DNA of 64,000 bases. It comes from Pilaira anomala. Taxonomy: Eukaryota; Mucoromycota; Mucoromycetes; Mucorales; Mucoraceae. Below the pieces are notes generated by a model. That model was given only the letters and a program-made list of their open reading frames with translations. It had not been told where the DNA came from and did no database searches. Positions within the stretch are counted from its first letter, which is position 1, and each line of letters opens with the position of its first letter. The DNA lies in NCBI GenBank assembly GCA_025716855.1, contig JAIXMQ010000003.1, forward strand, positions 124,001 through 188,000, given 5' to 3'. Shown here in pieces: positions 23,901 to 35,150 of this stretch. The position numbers were made by a program, and so were the translations under genes.

Positions 23901-26900
23901 AGACGGTAGCTCAGATACAACACCTAATGGAATTGCAACTCCAAGACGACGTAAACGGAGGCAAATAATCTTACCTTGTAATAAAGATTGTGTATCTTCT
24001 TGAAGTACTTTGGGCCATTCGTTTTTAATAGAAATGGATTGTACAATACGTTTGGTGTTTGCAGATAATTGATCTATTTCAGCCTTCTTCATCATCTTCT
24101 TTTTTCTCAGTTCGGCATCATAATAAATATACATTTCAGCAAGTTTTCCAAGTGCAATGGGTTGCATGACTGTTTGAATACGTGCAAAATCAATAAATAA
24201 AGTATCGAGATCCTTATCTTTGTTGTGTGTGTGTGTCTCTTGTGTACAATCTTCATCTGTACAAGGAGGTAAATAATTCTGTACCCTGAATTCAATCAAG
24301 ATATAAGCTAAACAGTTTGGTCGATAGCCTGCATCGTCTTCTAATGCTATACCTTCAATATCTTCTACTGTATTATGATCAAGTGAAAGTGAAAAATTCT
24401 TGGCTTGGATCTTCCAAGTGAGTTGATTAGGTGAAGTTGTTTCCTTTCCAGCACCATTGTCGTTTGAAATAGAAGCTTGAAGTACGTTGGAACGGAACAT
24501 ACATAAAGCAGAGGGGCTTGCGGCAGACACTCTTAGACCGTCTAGCGAAACATCCACAGTATATTTGAATATACTTTTAGGAACATCAGATATCTCTGAG
24601 GGGGTTTCGACAGGGTTTCGATTTGGCTTTGAATAAGAGAGTACTTCAACTAATTCGCTTAATTCGTTTCCAACAAGAGATTGAGCAGTTAAGAGAGAGT
24701 CGATTAAACTGACATCCAAAGACATGGAAATTAAGTCAACAGAGATCATAGATTTCAGTTTTAATTGATTGATTCCTTGCACCATTTCAGTTCGAAGTGA
24801 ACCTGTACTACGAATACCTGGAATACTAAATGTACTTGTGTTATTGTTGAGCATACCAGTCTTTTTTCTTTTTGTGTCCTTTGTGATGAGATGAACCACT
24901 TGTTTGGATAATTGGAAAGTGTACATATAAATTGGCGACAATTTCGGATGTGTTTCGTTTACAATGACAAAGAAATCCAGGATTCTGTATTCAGCACTTA
25001 AAGAAGGTAATAAATCTGACATGATCAAGAATTCGTTGAGTAAAAATTGAAGTTTTATATCCAATTTCTTTGAGGCAACCGTTGCTACTACTGGATTGGA
25101 GTTCCTTTGTTCTGACATGATGGAAGCAGGAGCCGAAATATCCTTTCTTTGCTCTTCCCATTCCTTCATCAAATTTTGAAACATAAAATGATACCTTCTA
25201 CCTTGCTCTGTTTGCCAAGATTCAACAAACCCATAAAGACGTAATAAACTTTGTGGTGCATGAATATGGAATTTGTGTATGTTTGAAAAGACGTTCAAGA
25301 CTTCCTTAGTAATATCCGGTTTGCCATGTTTCTTTGAAGACTTTGGGATTTGAGAAATATTGGCATTAACGTTGGCTTGTTCCAAACTAATACCTAATAA
25401 AATACTCGATGTCTTGTTACCGTTTCGATACATCTCTTCTTTAAATTTGATATCAATTAAGTTAACTCCACCTGCAGCTTCAAGTACTAGACGTGGCTCA
25501 GCGTGGGCAGCTTTACGTGATGCACGGTTTGAACTACGTTTACCCGACCCTGTATCTGAATCAGCACGGTCTTGTGAGAGTAGTTGGAGTGGGGCTAATT
25601 TAGGATTAGAAAATAAAGCAGAGCCTTGTGCACCGGAAATTATGGCGTGCATACGAAGTTCTTGCGCGTAAGCAGTTACATCAATACTATCTAGACTTAC
25701 TAATGCTTGGGCTACCACGTCCACTTTACTTAAAAGAGCATCAATGCTAAATTCCAAATTTTCTGAAGGACCTGCTTTTGTAATAGAAGGACTTCTAGCA
25801 TGAATGGTTGTACTTGAATCATTAAATATAGTTGACGTCTTTTTAGAGTGTGACAAATTACGAAGCTTAGTAGCGAATACACGTTGAACCAGCAGCATGT
25901 GTCTTGCAAAGGCAAATATAATTGGATTAGCAGAGATATGTATATCACCCAAACTAATCTTGGTCACAATATCTAAATAACCGTCTAGCATGGTCATCGA
26001 CCTTCGCAGGCCTTCTGTACTTTCAGGCACAGTAGTAATTGAAGAAGTTTTGAATAAGCATTCCAATAGAAACTCAAAGGGACCGACTGAGATACTATTT
26101 TCCTCCTTTGATAGCTCTGATGTTTCTTCTTCATATATTGTAAAGTTAAATTTACCAAATCTTAATTTTGCAAAGTTCTTGGAAGAAGATAAAAACTTGA
26201 CAACCTCATCAGTCATGTTCTTATTGATAATACCACTTTCTGCAGGGTTTTGTTTAAAAGGTTGCGTAAACAATCGGCTGTTGGCGATATCTTCATGGCC
26301 TACTTCCCAGCTACGCCAACGAGAGAATGTCTTGACGACGTTTTTAAACATACTATCTGAATTGATATCTTGTAATGCACCACCTGAGGTCAATCGATAC
26401 TGTATCTCTTCTCGTTTGGATAAAGGTAGAGAACGTAAACAATGACGCATACGAGCTAGTAGTTTCCAGCCAACATCGTTTCGAAAATTTCGTGAGCCCA
26501 ATCGAAGCATAGTAGTAGGCGTTGTTAAGAATAAAGGATCACCAAGTACACCGGGAGTAATCGAAAAGTCAGCCAATTCGTTAACAAATACTTGTACTTG
26601 TCTTGTACGTTGGTCTTGAAAATTTTCTAGAATTCCTTTTAAATCATCCACAAAGACAAGCCAAGAGTAAACAGCTCCTACTAGGATCTCAACGGTTTCT
26701 GTAACAATAATTGCGTCAATGCTGTTAGTATTGCATTCCGCATAGTTTGGTGTTCTTGCGCCTAGCCATTTAAAACTAAAGTTATTTACAGCTAAATCAA
26801 GCATCACAAGTTCATCTACAAGAGCGTCCTCGTCTTCATCTTGATTTGAAAAGAGTTTTTTATTACGTAATGACTCGTATGGAATACCAAATGCAATAGG

Positions 26901-29036
26901 CTGTCTTTCATGTTGTTTGGAAATATATTGAACGGTAGAGCCCACATCACTGATATCAATATGTACTCGAGATTCTTGAAGAACCATGTTAGATTCAACT
27001 ACTTTCTTTTTCTTTTCGTCAAATGCATAATCTTCAAACTTGACACTGCCAATCATTCGAAAGTCATTTAAGAAGATATCAGCAGAACACAGTACGTTAT
27101 CTTCTATATTGTATTGGGTCTTTACATAAGCTTCACCGCTTTTATAAGATGTCAAATCATCAGGTATAGTTGCGTTTTGAATGAAATGGAAATATGCTTG
27201 AGGAAGAATAACAGCAAATCTTGTACAGATGTATTGGTCCGTTAAGTATCGAGTAAGTTGACCAATATACTCCATTTGTAAAGCATCTAGCATAGTCTCC
27301 AAGTCCCAGTCCTAATAAATGGGTTAATACTGTTGTGTAAAATCTTTATCTATTTTTTTTTTTTTTTTTTTTACTTACATCTTTTATGATTTCTTCTGCT
27401 AGTTCTTGCACGATTTTAACAAGGATAGGGGTCAATAAAATAGTGACAGGTCGAGTAGCTTCAATTACAGTGGTTGCAGTCACTTCATTTCCTTTTCCTT
27501 GAGATTCACTTACTCTTTCAATCTCTTCTTCTCCATCAGATTCCTCGCCAAAGTACTCATCTGGTTCTTTAAATTCATCATAAAATGGCCCAGACTTCTC
27601 TTCATCTCCCTATTTTTTTTTTTAAAAAAAAATTACAAACTATTAAATTATGTAAAAGCAAACGTCTCACCTTTTCAGGAACAAACTTTGGTCTTGAAGG
27701 AGGAAGAAAAGAGTGAAAGAAACTGCCATGAAGACTAAACTCAGAATTAGAACGAGTAACTTTATATCTACGCAAGTAATCACTATAGGGAATGGAAGGT
27801 GGAATAGCAGCCGTTAAATTCTTTTCTGCCATATATTTCTCGTATCTTTCTCGATGTTCTTCTAATCGTTGTTCGTTTGAGTAAGAACCTTCATTTGAGA
27901 AATGACTTTCATCGTTAGAGCTCATAGAGTATCCGTCTGCAATTGAATCAGTTTCTTCCTTTCCAAAGCTCCTGAGACTCATATCATCATAGTCTTCGTT
28001 GTTTTCACCCTTAACAGATCCTTTACAGGTATGAAATGAGTCACTGTCCTTGGAAGCTGCGCTATGAAGTGATCGGGTATCATATACATGCTCGCCGTAA
28101 TCTTCTTGATCATCAGAGGATTCACTGTAAAGAATGTCGCTGACAGAGGAAGGATGCAGACTAGACATACTGACTGGGTTGCTATAACCTCTGTGTCGGC
28201 TGGTAGCTGTATAAGAAGCATTATCATGAAGCACTGATTTATCTTCGACACGACCTGACATAAAGGCTCTAAAAGGAGGTGCATAAACAACACCTACATG
28301 ATGACCGTCCACTGAAGGCATAGATGATTGAGAATGCTGAGAGAAGGTGTCTTCTTCCTCGTAAAGACGAACACAGCGTCTTGTAGTGCAATCCTGAGCT
28401 CGAATAAAGTTTTGTTGTTCCGTCCTGGCTTTTTTCCAGACCGCCGTGTGTCGAAATATAGTGAGGTTTAAACCTAGATCTACTTTAGCTACTTCTACCC
28501 AAGAGTATTCACTTTCCTATTTAAATAAAAAAAGCGTTAATGAATATATTTGAGTTTTGTATGATATACGGTCTTACTTCAAGTGAATCATCACCACGTG
28601 CTTGGTCAGGATTAGCAAGACACTGGGTTAAAATAGATGGGATTTTGATACTTATTCTTTGACTGTATTTGACATTGATCAAGTTATCGAATTCTAAAAG
28701 AATGCCTTCATGTAAACAAATATTGGTAGCACTGTTCATACTCATTAAACAGATATCAACTTCTTGAACATACAATTTCATAAACGTGACATCGGGTAAA
28801 ACCTTAGATTCCATTTCTTGAGGTACAGCATTATCTTCATCAATTAAATTATAGGCGAATGTTTGTCCGAAACACGCAAGGCCTAACAAAAAAGAAGGCT
28901 TGATTTCACCAGAGATACGACCTAAATCAAATTCCCATTGACAGACGTAAGTTGCACAGTCAGGAAGTGGACCGAATAAACGATGTGCATACACATTGAG
29001 CCCTATACAAAAAATAATTAATGATTTTTTTGCTAC

Positions 29037-29067
<31 letters not shown>

Positions 29068-32000
29068 GTGCTTTTTTTTTACCATCAATATGAACATAAT
29101 TTTTGGGGTCACGCGCATTTTTTATACGGAAGAAACCTTCTTTCGTTTGAGGATTAGGATTACTATCTCTACTGAGAGTAATTGGACTAATGTTGACATA
29201 AAGATCAAGATAAACATCTAGATTTCTTAATTCGACTTGAAGCTCTTGAAATTCAAATTGAGAATATCGAGAACACTCATAAAGATTTTCGGGTAATAAT
29301 AAGACACCGTCTTCAAGTTCAATCAAAACATAAACCTCAAATGGATCTGCAATTGGCTACAAATAAAATAAGCAAACAATAAGAAATAAACCTTATTTTA
29401 AATGTGTGTGTGTAATAACTAACTTTTGAATCTGACTGTTTCTTTTTTTGTTCCAACCATTCTTGATGATTTGTCCTACGTCTTCTATATTCATCAATAG
29501 TAGAAAAATGGTTCCAAGCGCCAAAATAGTTATCTTTAAGTAAGAACAGGTATCGAATTAAGGTACCGAACAGCTTTACAGTAGCACCACTAAACTTTAA
29601 ATGTAAATTACAGGATTCAATATGCCTTGCAACGTCAACAGTATTATAGCATTCGTAGGAGCCGTCTACAGTGAGTCCAACAGCGACTGCTACATTGGCA
29701 TCGTCTTCTCGCATAAATGAGTTTAATGTATGGGAGCTTTGTAAAGAAAGGCCAGCGCTGCAGTGATCAGCCGTAATAAAGAATTTAATGGCAGTAGTTT
29801 CGGATTGGTATTCAGTGAATGACAAAGTAAGATCAACTGTTAACCGATACATCTGTACTTTTAAAAATGCTATTCAAATAAAATTTTTATGAGTGTTGGC
29901 AACATTTATTATATGTGAATATATTTACCATTGTCTTCAATTGAATTTGGGTTATTAATCACGTTATGTTCATTTACACAAAGATAAATAGAAGGGTTTT
30001 CCAAGACTACCTGGATCTGGTAAACAACCGGACAGAAATGTAAAAGATCAGCTGGCGGAGTCGATCCCCAGTCGTTGACAAGATCTTGAAGTAGAAACAC
30101 ATGATCTCGTAGTAAAAAGATAGTAGGTTTTTTGGGAACGATTTTTATATCCCAACATCGAAAACCATTCCAGTCCAATGGGGACGGCATTTTCAGTTGA
30201 ATCTAATTAACGATATTAATATATGTAAAAGGTAAAGGGGGGGGGGGCTTACTTGCCTCAATTCGATTGGATTCAAAGAATGTAACATAATTAACACTAG
30301 TTGTAATATCTACTTCTTTCAACACAATATCTACTGTCATCTCATGACCGTCTGGACCAACAGCAAAAGGAGTAGCGATTTTTACAAAGGAACCGTCACC
30401 GACTTTCACGTTTAACCAACCATAAGGTCTAGAATAATATCCGTCTGATGCCACATCCATATCTAAATTTCCTGAAGCATATTTCCAATCCTTTGTTTTT
30501 TCACGTGTGGGTATACGAAGTTTTCCTTCATTTAGAAATTCTACATAGGTGTCGAAACAAGTTGCAACTCGGGATTGGCCAGGTTTTAATCTTGGAGTAG
30601 GTGTATTTCTTCGATGTGAATTAGGAAAGAAATAATCTTGAAGTTCAGTTCTTTGTCTATCTGCCCATGGACCATAATGTATAGTTGCATCTTTTAATGA
30701 TAGACGAATACCCCATTCTGGTGGTAATCCGCCGTTACCTATATCTATTCCAACTCCTGGGAATATATCAGATGCTTCAGGCGTTGGGACCGGACCTAAA
30801 TTTATTTGGTCAGTTGAGTGATATAAATACAAAATTAGTTACACATTTACCGGCATAATCTTGGTAGTAAGTCATAATGATCTCTTTACACTCTACAATA
30901 TTATTTACTCGGGCGTATTGTTCATGGTAAGTAACATTTTCTGATGTGGCTTCGGAGCCTGTCCTTCCTTCTCGCATGAAATGTCGCATATGCTCCATCT
31001 TTCCATACTGTCTTCCGTGATGAAATAAGGATTTCAATTGATGTAAAAAATAAGACCATATACTAGTATTTTTTCAAAAAAAAAAGAATGTGAATATTAT
31101 ACTGTAAAGCAGCTGAGAAAAACAAATTACCTTTTTCGGGATGTAGGTTGTAACACTCTTTCTGTATTTTCATCCACTTTTGTAAAATCCATGTTATCCT
31201 TTATACTCATTTGAGGTTTAAGTAAGATGGCGTCAAATACGGTTTTATAATAATCCATGGCGGATCTTGATTTTGTTATGCTGTAAGTACCATCTAATTT
31301 TGAAGCTTCAATGATTAACATTGATTTTATTTCTGTATTACCAATCATCACAGCACCCTTTGTACACTCAATTTGAATAGGCATTAACCTTTCCATTAAA
31401 GAATTGTCAACATGCATCGGAGTCTGGGTTTCGGGATCAAGTATTCCGCTAAACGAGTCTGATGTCTTTTCTTCTCCCACTGATGATCTAACAACATTTT
31501 TCATATTCTCGTATGCGGGAGCATTGTTATAAATGAAAAACTCAATTCCTTCTAAATTACATGCAATACGACACGGCAAATCCTTTGTTTTGCCTAGATA
31601 AATTCGAAAATATCTAAATACTTGAGACAATGTTGCTTCTTTTTCTTCTGTTTTTACCTGTTTTATCGTCTTGTGCTTTTCGAACATTTAATAACCAATA
31701 TCGAAAAGAAAAATGTCCTTTCACAATTGACACGGATTGATTTGTTGATAGGTACCGTAGATTTTTAAATAGTATTCTGCCGCCTAATAAAGATATTCGA
31801 ATAGAATCTACAAAAAGAAAAAAAAAAGGCTCAATGAGAAAACTTCTGTTGTCATTGCGAGAGATATTTTTTTTTGCCAAAAAAAAAAAAAAAAAAAAAA
31901 AAACGTTACCAACTTCTATATATGCGTTATATTGTCTCCACGTATATTGGTTTACTACAAAAGTCAAAACTTGTCCAAGAACTCGATTGAAGTAAAACCA

Positions 32001-32087
32001 AAAGAAGATGAATACAACAATAACTACAAGGCAATAGACAACAAATAACCAAAAGTCGGTAATAGACTGAATGTTCATGTCTGCCAT
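20946..32087 (-). CDS. CSF1: Csf1 / BLTP1-type bridge-like lipid transfer protein
   Basis: Twelve exons: complement(join(20946..27311, 27379..27609, 27671..28516, 28578..29002, 29083..29356, 29424..29869, 29929..30202, 30257..30795, 30851..31062, 31131..31593, 31658..31807, 31910..32087)), 10404 nt, exactly 3468 codons (3467 residues). Csf1 (Tweek/KIAA1109 family) is a rod-shaped protein anchored in the ER that channels bulk phospholipid at contact sites; in yeast it affects cold growth, GPI-anchor synthesis and fermentation. One transmembrane helix lies at about residues 12-40. Family text includes GGRILFKNLRY, FRYWLLNV, KDLPCRIACNLEG, YGPWADRQR, and WDLETMLDALQMEYIGQLTR at the start of the 6.4-kb last exon. 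The C-terminal part corresponds to the FSA C-terminal domain. The intron after the exon ending at 30257 has a GC donor. Yeast Csf1 is 2958 residues. Confidence 0.96.
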
Positions 32088-32276
32088 AGTTGAATTCTCA
32101 AAGTTTATGTGAAAAAAAAAAAGATAAAAGAAAGAAAGACTGACAATTTATTTTGGAAAGAGTCACAGCAGTTTATGTATTGTATTTTTCAGCAAACAAC
32201 GACGTTTGGGAAAACTCGGTTATTTCTTTTTTTAGTAGGCGTTTTTTAAGTAACGATTTAGAGTCCGGAACTTAGA

Positions 32277-32327
32277 CGATGGAAGCTTTTTCTTGGTATA
32301 ACTTATACCAAGAAAAAGCTTCCATCG
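32277..32327. repeat. 51-bp perfect palindrome (25-bp arms, 1-nt centre)
   Basis: Left arm 32277-32301 begins CGATGGAAGC and ends GGTATAA; right arm 32303-32327 is its exact reverse complement, with a single C between. It lies 190 bp upstream of the CSF1 start. It could be a relic of a foldback insertion or a regulatory/replication structure; function unknown. Confidence 0.95.
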
Positions 32328-32476
32328 TATAACTTTGAGTTAATTTTATTGGCGATTTCTAATTTTAAAAAAGGTTTCAGGCGATTTCTATAAAAGTAAT
32401 CTTTCTTCTGAGTTTACTCCCAATTGTTGTGTTTTCTTTAACTTTTATTTTCACAGCAACCAAATGAAAAGCAGTT

Positions 32477-32519
<43 letters not shown>

Positions 32520-32775
32520 AAAGACGGATAAAATAGGATTTTATAGATGAGCAAGGAAACGAGGAAGAGGAAATCGATTCTTCCAATCTTGGCATTTTGT
32601 TGAATTTATCACAGTACTTACCGAGCTTTTCGAATTCGTTTTCCTACAAAGGAGCATAGAAGAACTTGAAAACTTTTGATCGATTGTCAAAGGTACTGTT
32701 AACTGAAGGGTTAAAAAACTAGAGTTACTGAAGTTAGCGCCCGACACTCAATCAATAGTTTCCCATAAATGCTTC

Positions 32776-32847
32776 AACGAAAGTAACGAAAGTAACGAAA
32801 GTAACGAAAGTAACGAAAGTAACGAAAGTAACGAAAGTAACGAAAGT
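32776..32847. repeat. 9-bp tandem repeat, eight copies of AACGAAAGT
   Basis: Eight exact head-to-tail copies in intergenic DNA, followed by TACTGG. A minisatellite; no coding context. Confidence 0.95.
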
Positions 32848-33496
32848 TACTGGCCAATCATTTTTCACTAAAGTTGCTTATTTTTGTTGATACGTAAATT
32901 CGGGCTCAGATTCAGAAAAAGGGTAAATTGAAATGATATAAAGGTAGTTGTTCTGTAAGTTGATAAGCATTGGTTTTAAGCTGATCAACGTACAAGGAGT
33001 GAGCATCACGTTGTTATGATAATATAAGTTATATGATTATAAAATATAGCATCCAAGTTACGATCTTGAGTATAAAGGTTATATAAATGTATATAGAGAG
33101 CTGTCAATTAAAGTATGTCGATATTTGTTTTATGTACTTCTAAATATAGGTTTGTCTTATGTAATTGAGGGAACAAACTAATATTATATAGTGATATTCA
33201 GTTATGGATCGGTTAAGCTATGAAGTAAAAAGACCAAAGTTTATTTAATTTAAGTTATTTAAAAACGATAAAAGTCACGTAACATTGTTAATAGATAAAC
33301 TTTGGTTGACTATAGTAAAGGAGGGTATTGGTTTCACAATGTTAACTCAAAGCGTGTGGCGATGAAAGGCCATTTTTAGTGTTGAATAGGATGCAAATCT
33401 ACCAAACAGACCTTTCTCGATTCCCTTGTCATAACAAGGTGACCATTTCATTTTGCCTTGGTTTTGTTTCATGAACTCCTTTACAAATATAAGGTC

Positions 33497-34381
33497 CTAG
33501 GATTCAGTGGTTTGAATAGGTGTTACACAGACGGACTCTCCTTCCCCTATACAACGTCGTTTAAAGTTTTCCGCAAAGCTGACACCATCCTCTGCGTATT
33601 TTTCAATACGTTTCCGTGAGATTTCATCGTTTAAAGTGTTATTATGAATAACTTTTTTAAATTGAGATGCAACAGCATCACAAAAGGATTCAATCTCAAT
33701 ATCTCGAATTACTTTGCTGTTCGATTCACAGGTAAAGATTTGAAAAGCTATTCTGTAAATTTTTTGAAGCGTTGAATCCATGTATTCATCCAAGGCAACA
33801 ATATGTTTTTCTTGCTGTGTTAGAAAGTGAATTAACGCAATCATTTTTGGCATTGGTACTTGTATTAGCGATGCGATCGAATCAGCATTGTAAATATGAA
33901 CTTGTTTTGTCCAAAGCGAACTGGAAAGTATATAGTACGGCTCATTATCACGTTTGGTAAAGTTTTCCTCGCAAAAATGTTTGCTTGAGAACCCATCAAT
34001 ATTGATGACTATAACAATTGGGAGAATCTTTGTTTGAACAAATACATTCAACGAATATTGCATTAATCGTACAATAAACTCATGTGTCACCTTCTTCTGA
34101 ATCTCTACTATGATAGACGCAAGATTCTTGGTTCTATCTTGAGGATAATATGTTATGTCTGTCCTTTTGTTATCGTTTTGTTCAGTTGGTCCGTTATAAT
34201 ATGCAGAGCCGCAAATACCATCGCCAACAACGGAATTAATTATAATATCCTTTATATAATCTATACGGAGCAATGCTTTACTGCAAGAATCGTTTCCAGG
34301 TATAACTGGTAAGGACAAAGTATACAAATCTTCGGTGTCAAGGGCATTGCATAACGCATTGTCACGCGTAAAGGCTGTCAT
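33497..34381 (-). CDS. PD-(D/E)XK nuclease-like protein
   Basis: Intact 294-residue ORF starting MTAFTRDNALCNALDTEDLY. The centre (about residues 77-130) reads TYYPQDRTKNLASIIVEIQ followed by a long helix and a hydrophobic strand (ILPIVIVINID). An upstream acidic residue plus ExQ (E93-I-Q95) on a buried strand is the layout of the PD-(D/E)XK nuclease/transposase-like group. I recall similar multicopy proteins in Mucorales genomes from general knowledge, not from a search. The C-terminal third is helical. It lies 49 bp downstream of the HTH ORF on the same strand; I could not find a GT/AG pair that joins the two in frame. Function unknown; it may be a domesticated or mobile nuclease. The intact frame suggests recent function or youth. 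Confidence 0.6.
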   Translation of the reverse strand: MTAFTRDNALCNALDTEDLYTLSLPVIPGNDSCSKALLRIDYIKDIIINSVVGDGICGSAYYNGPTEQNDNKRTDITYYPQDRTKNLASIIVEIQKKVTHEFIVRLMQYSLNVFVQTKILPIVIVINIDGFSSKHFCEENFTKRDNEPYYILSSSLWTKQVHIYNADSIASLIQVPMPKMIALIHFLTQQEKHIVALDEYMDSTLQKIYRIAFQIFTCESNSKVIRDIEIESFCDAVASQFKKVIHNNTLNDEISRKRIEKYAEDGVSFAENFKRRCIGEGESVCVTPIQTTES

Positions 34382-34430
34382 TGCTGTAAGTGTGAAAGGA
34401 AGAAGAAGAGAATTTTTTAAAAATAAAAAG

Positions 34431-34925
34431 TTACATGATGTGAATCTTTGAAAGAGAGACTAACTTTTTTTTTATTTCCCCTGTTTTCTGCCATTGCGAT
34501 TTGAAACGGTAAGCTGATTTCTCATTTATTCCTGTTTTTAAAGCTGCATCTTTTACAGAAACCTGTTCAATTAACAGGGAAATAAGCTTGTTGATATCTT
34601 GCTGAGTGTACACACGTCTAGCATTGCTAGCGGCGTCTTTTTTTTCGGCCAGATCTCTGAGAGGCTTCTCTTCTTTCAAATCGCTCTCACTACCCTGTAC
34701 ATCAGCTTCATTTTCCTCCTTATCCGAGCTATTGCTGGCCTCATCACCCTCGTACCTTTCCTTCAGCTCCATCGTCGCATCTTCATCTAACTCCATGGCT
34801 GATGCAGTGATGTTGTACTCCCACTTCTTTCTCATCATTGACATTACGCTGACAAGGATTTCAGGTACAGCTTCAATGTCATCGTCGCGTAGAGAAATTT
34901 CGTTCATATCGAAGTCAATATCCAT
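34431..34925 (-). CDS. Helix-turn-helix (homeodomain-like) DNA-binding protein
   Basis: 164-residue ORF. Residues 1-100 are acidic and low in complexity. Residues about 106-150 read YTQQDINKLISLLIEQVSVK then DAALKTGINEKSAYRFKSQW, a homeodomain-like HTH as found at the N-terminus of Tc1/IS630-type transposases and related fungal proteins. The frame stops soon after the HTH, so it may be a transposase N-terminus cut off, or a stand-alone regulator paired with the nuclease-like ORF downstream. An array of about 22-bp repeats begins 40 bp upstream of the ATG. No transposase DDE motif is seen nearby. Confidence 0.55.
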   Translation of the reverse strand: MDIDFDMNEISLRDDDIEAVPEILVSVMSMMRKKWEYNITASAMELDEDATMELKERYEGDEASNSSDKEENEADVQGSESDLKEEKPLRDLAEKKDAASNARRVYTQQDINKLISLLIEQVSVKDAALKTGINEKSAYRFKSQWQKTGEIKKKLVSLSKIHIM

Positions 34926-34965
34926 TTTTTGTTAATAATAGTGAGAAAAGTGCTGTCTACTAATT

Positions 34966-35150
34966 GCCATTTTTTTTTCTCTTAATTTTTCTTGGACTTT
35001 CTCTTAATTGACCTAAAATTTTCTCTTATTTGTTCAATAATTTTCTCTTATTTTATCCAATAATTTTCTCTTATTTTATCCAATAATTTTCTCTTATTTG
35101 TCCAATAATTTTCTCTTATTTTTTCTGAAATTTTTTCTTATTTGCTGAAA
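34966..35150. repeat. Diverged tandem array, about 22-bp unit TTTTCTCTTATTTnnnCCAATAA
   Basis: About eight copies. The four central ones (35030-35120) are nearly identical, with TTTTCTCTTATTT and (T)CCAATAA alternating; the outer ones decay. It sits immediately upstream of the HTH ORF start. CCAAT-like words recur in every central unit. It could be promoter repeats, binding sites or a simple minisatellite. Confidence 0.85.

Larger units (their letters stand above)
32088..33496. other. Repeat-bearing intergenic region upstream of CSF1
   Basis: 1.4 kb with no supported gene. It contains the perfect palindrome at 32277-32327, a T run of about 40 nt at 32478-32517, and the 9-bp tandem array at 32776-32847. 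Everything upstream of 32087 also serves as the CSF1 promoter. Confidence 0.65.

Noticed and set aside
31610..31657. A 37-nt microintron in CSF1 exon 2/3 (donor at 31657, acceptor TCTCAAG)
   Set aside because: It is in frame, but the 64-nt alternative ending CTAG at 31594 also fits, has normal length and gives the conserved KTKDLPCRIACNLEG without an insert.
32776..32847. CRISPR-like array or regulatory repeat at the 9-bp tandem
   Set aside because: The units are contiguous 9-mers without spacers; an ordinary minisatellite in a eukaryotic genome.
33497..34925. A single spliced gene joining the HTH and PD-(D/E)XK ORFs
   Set aside because: The GTTAGT donor and the TTACAG acceptor before the second ATG leave the wrong phase, and I found no alternative pair in frame.
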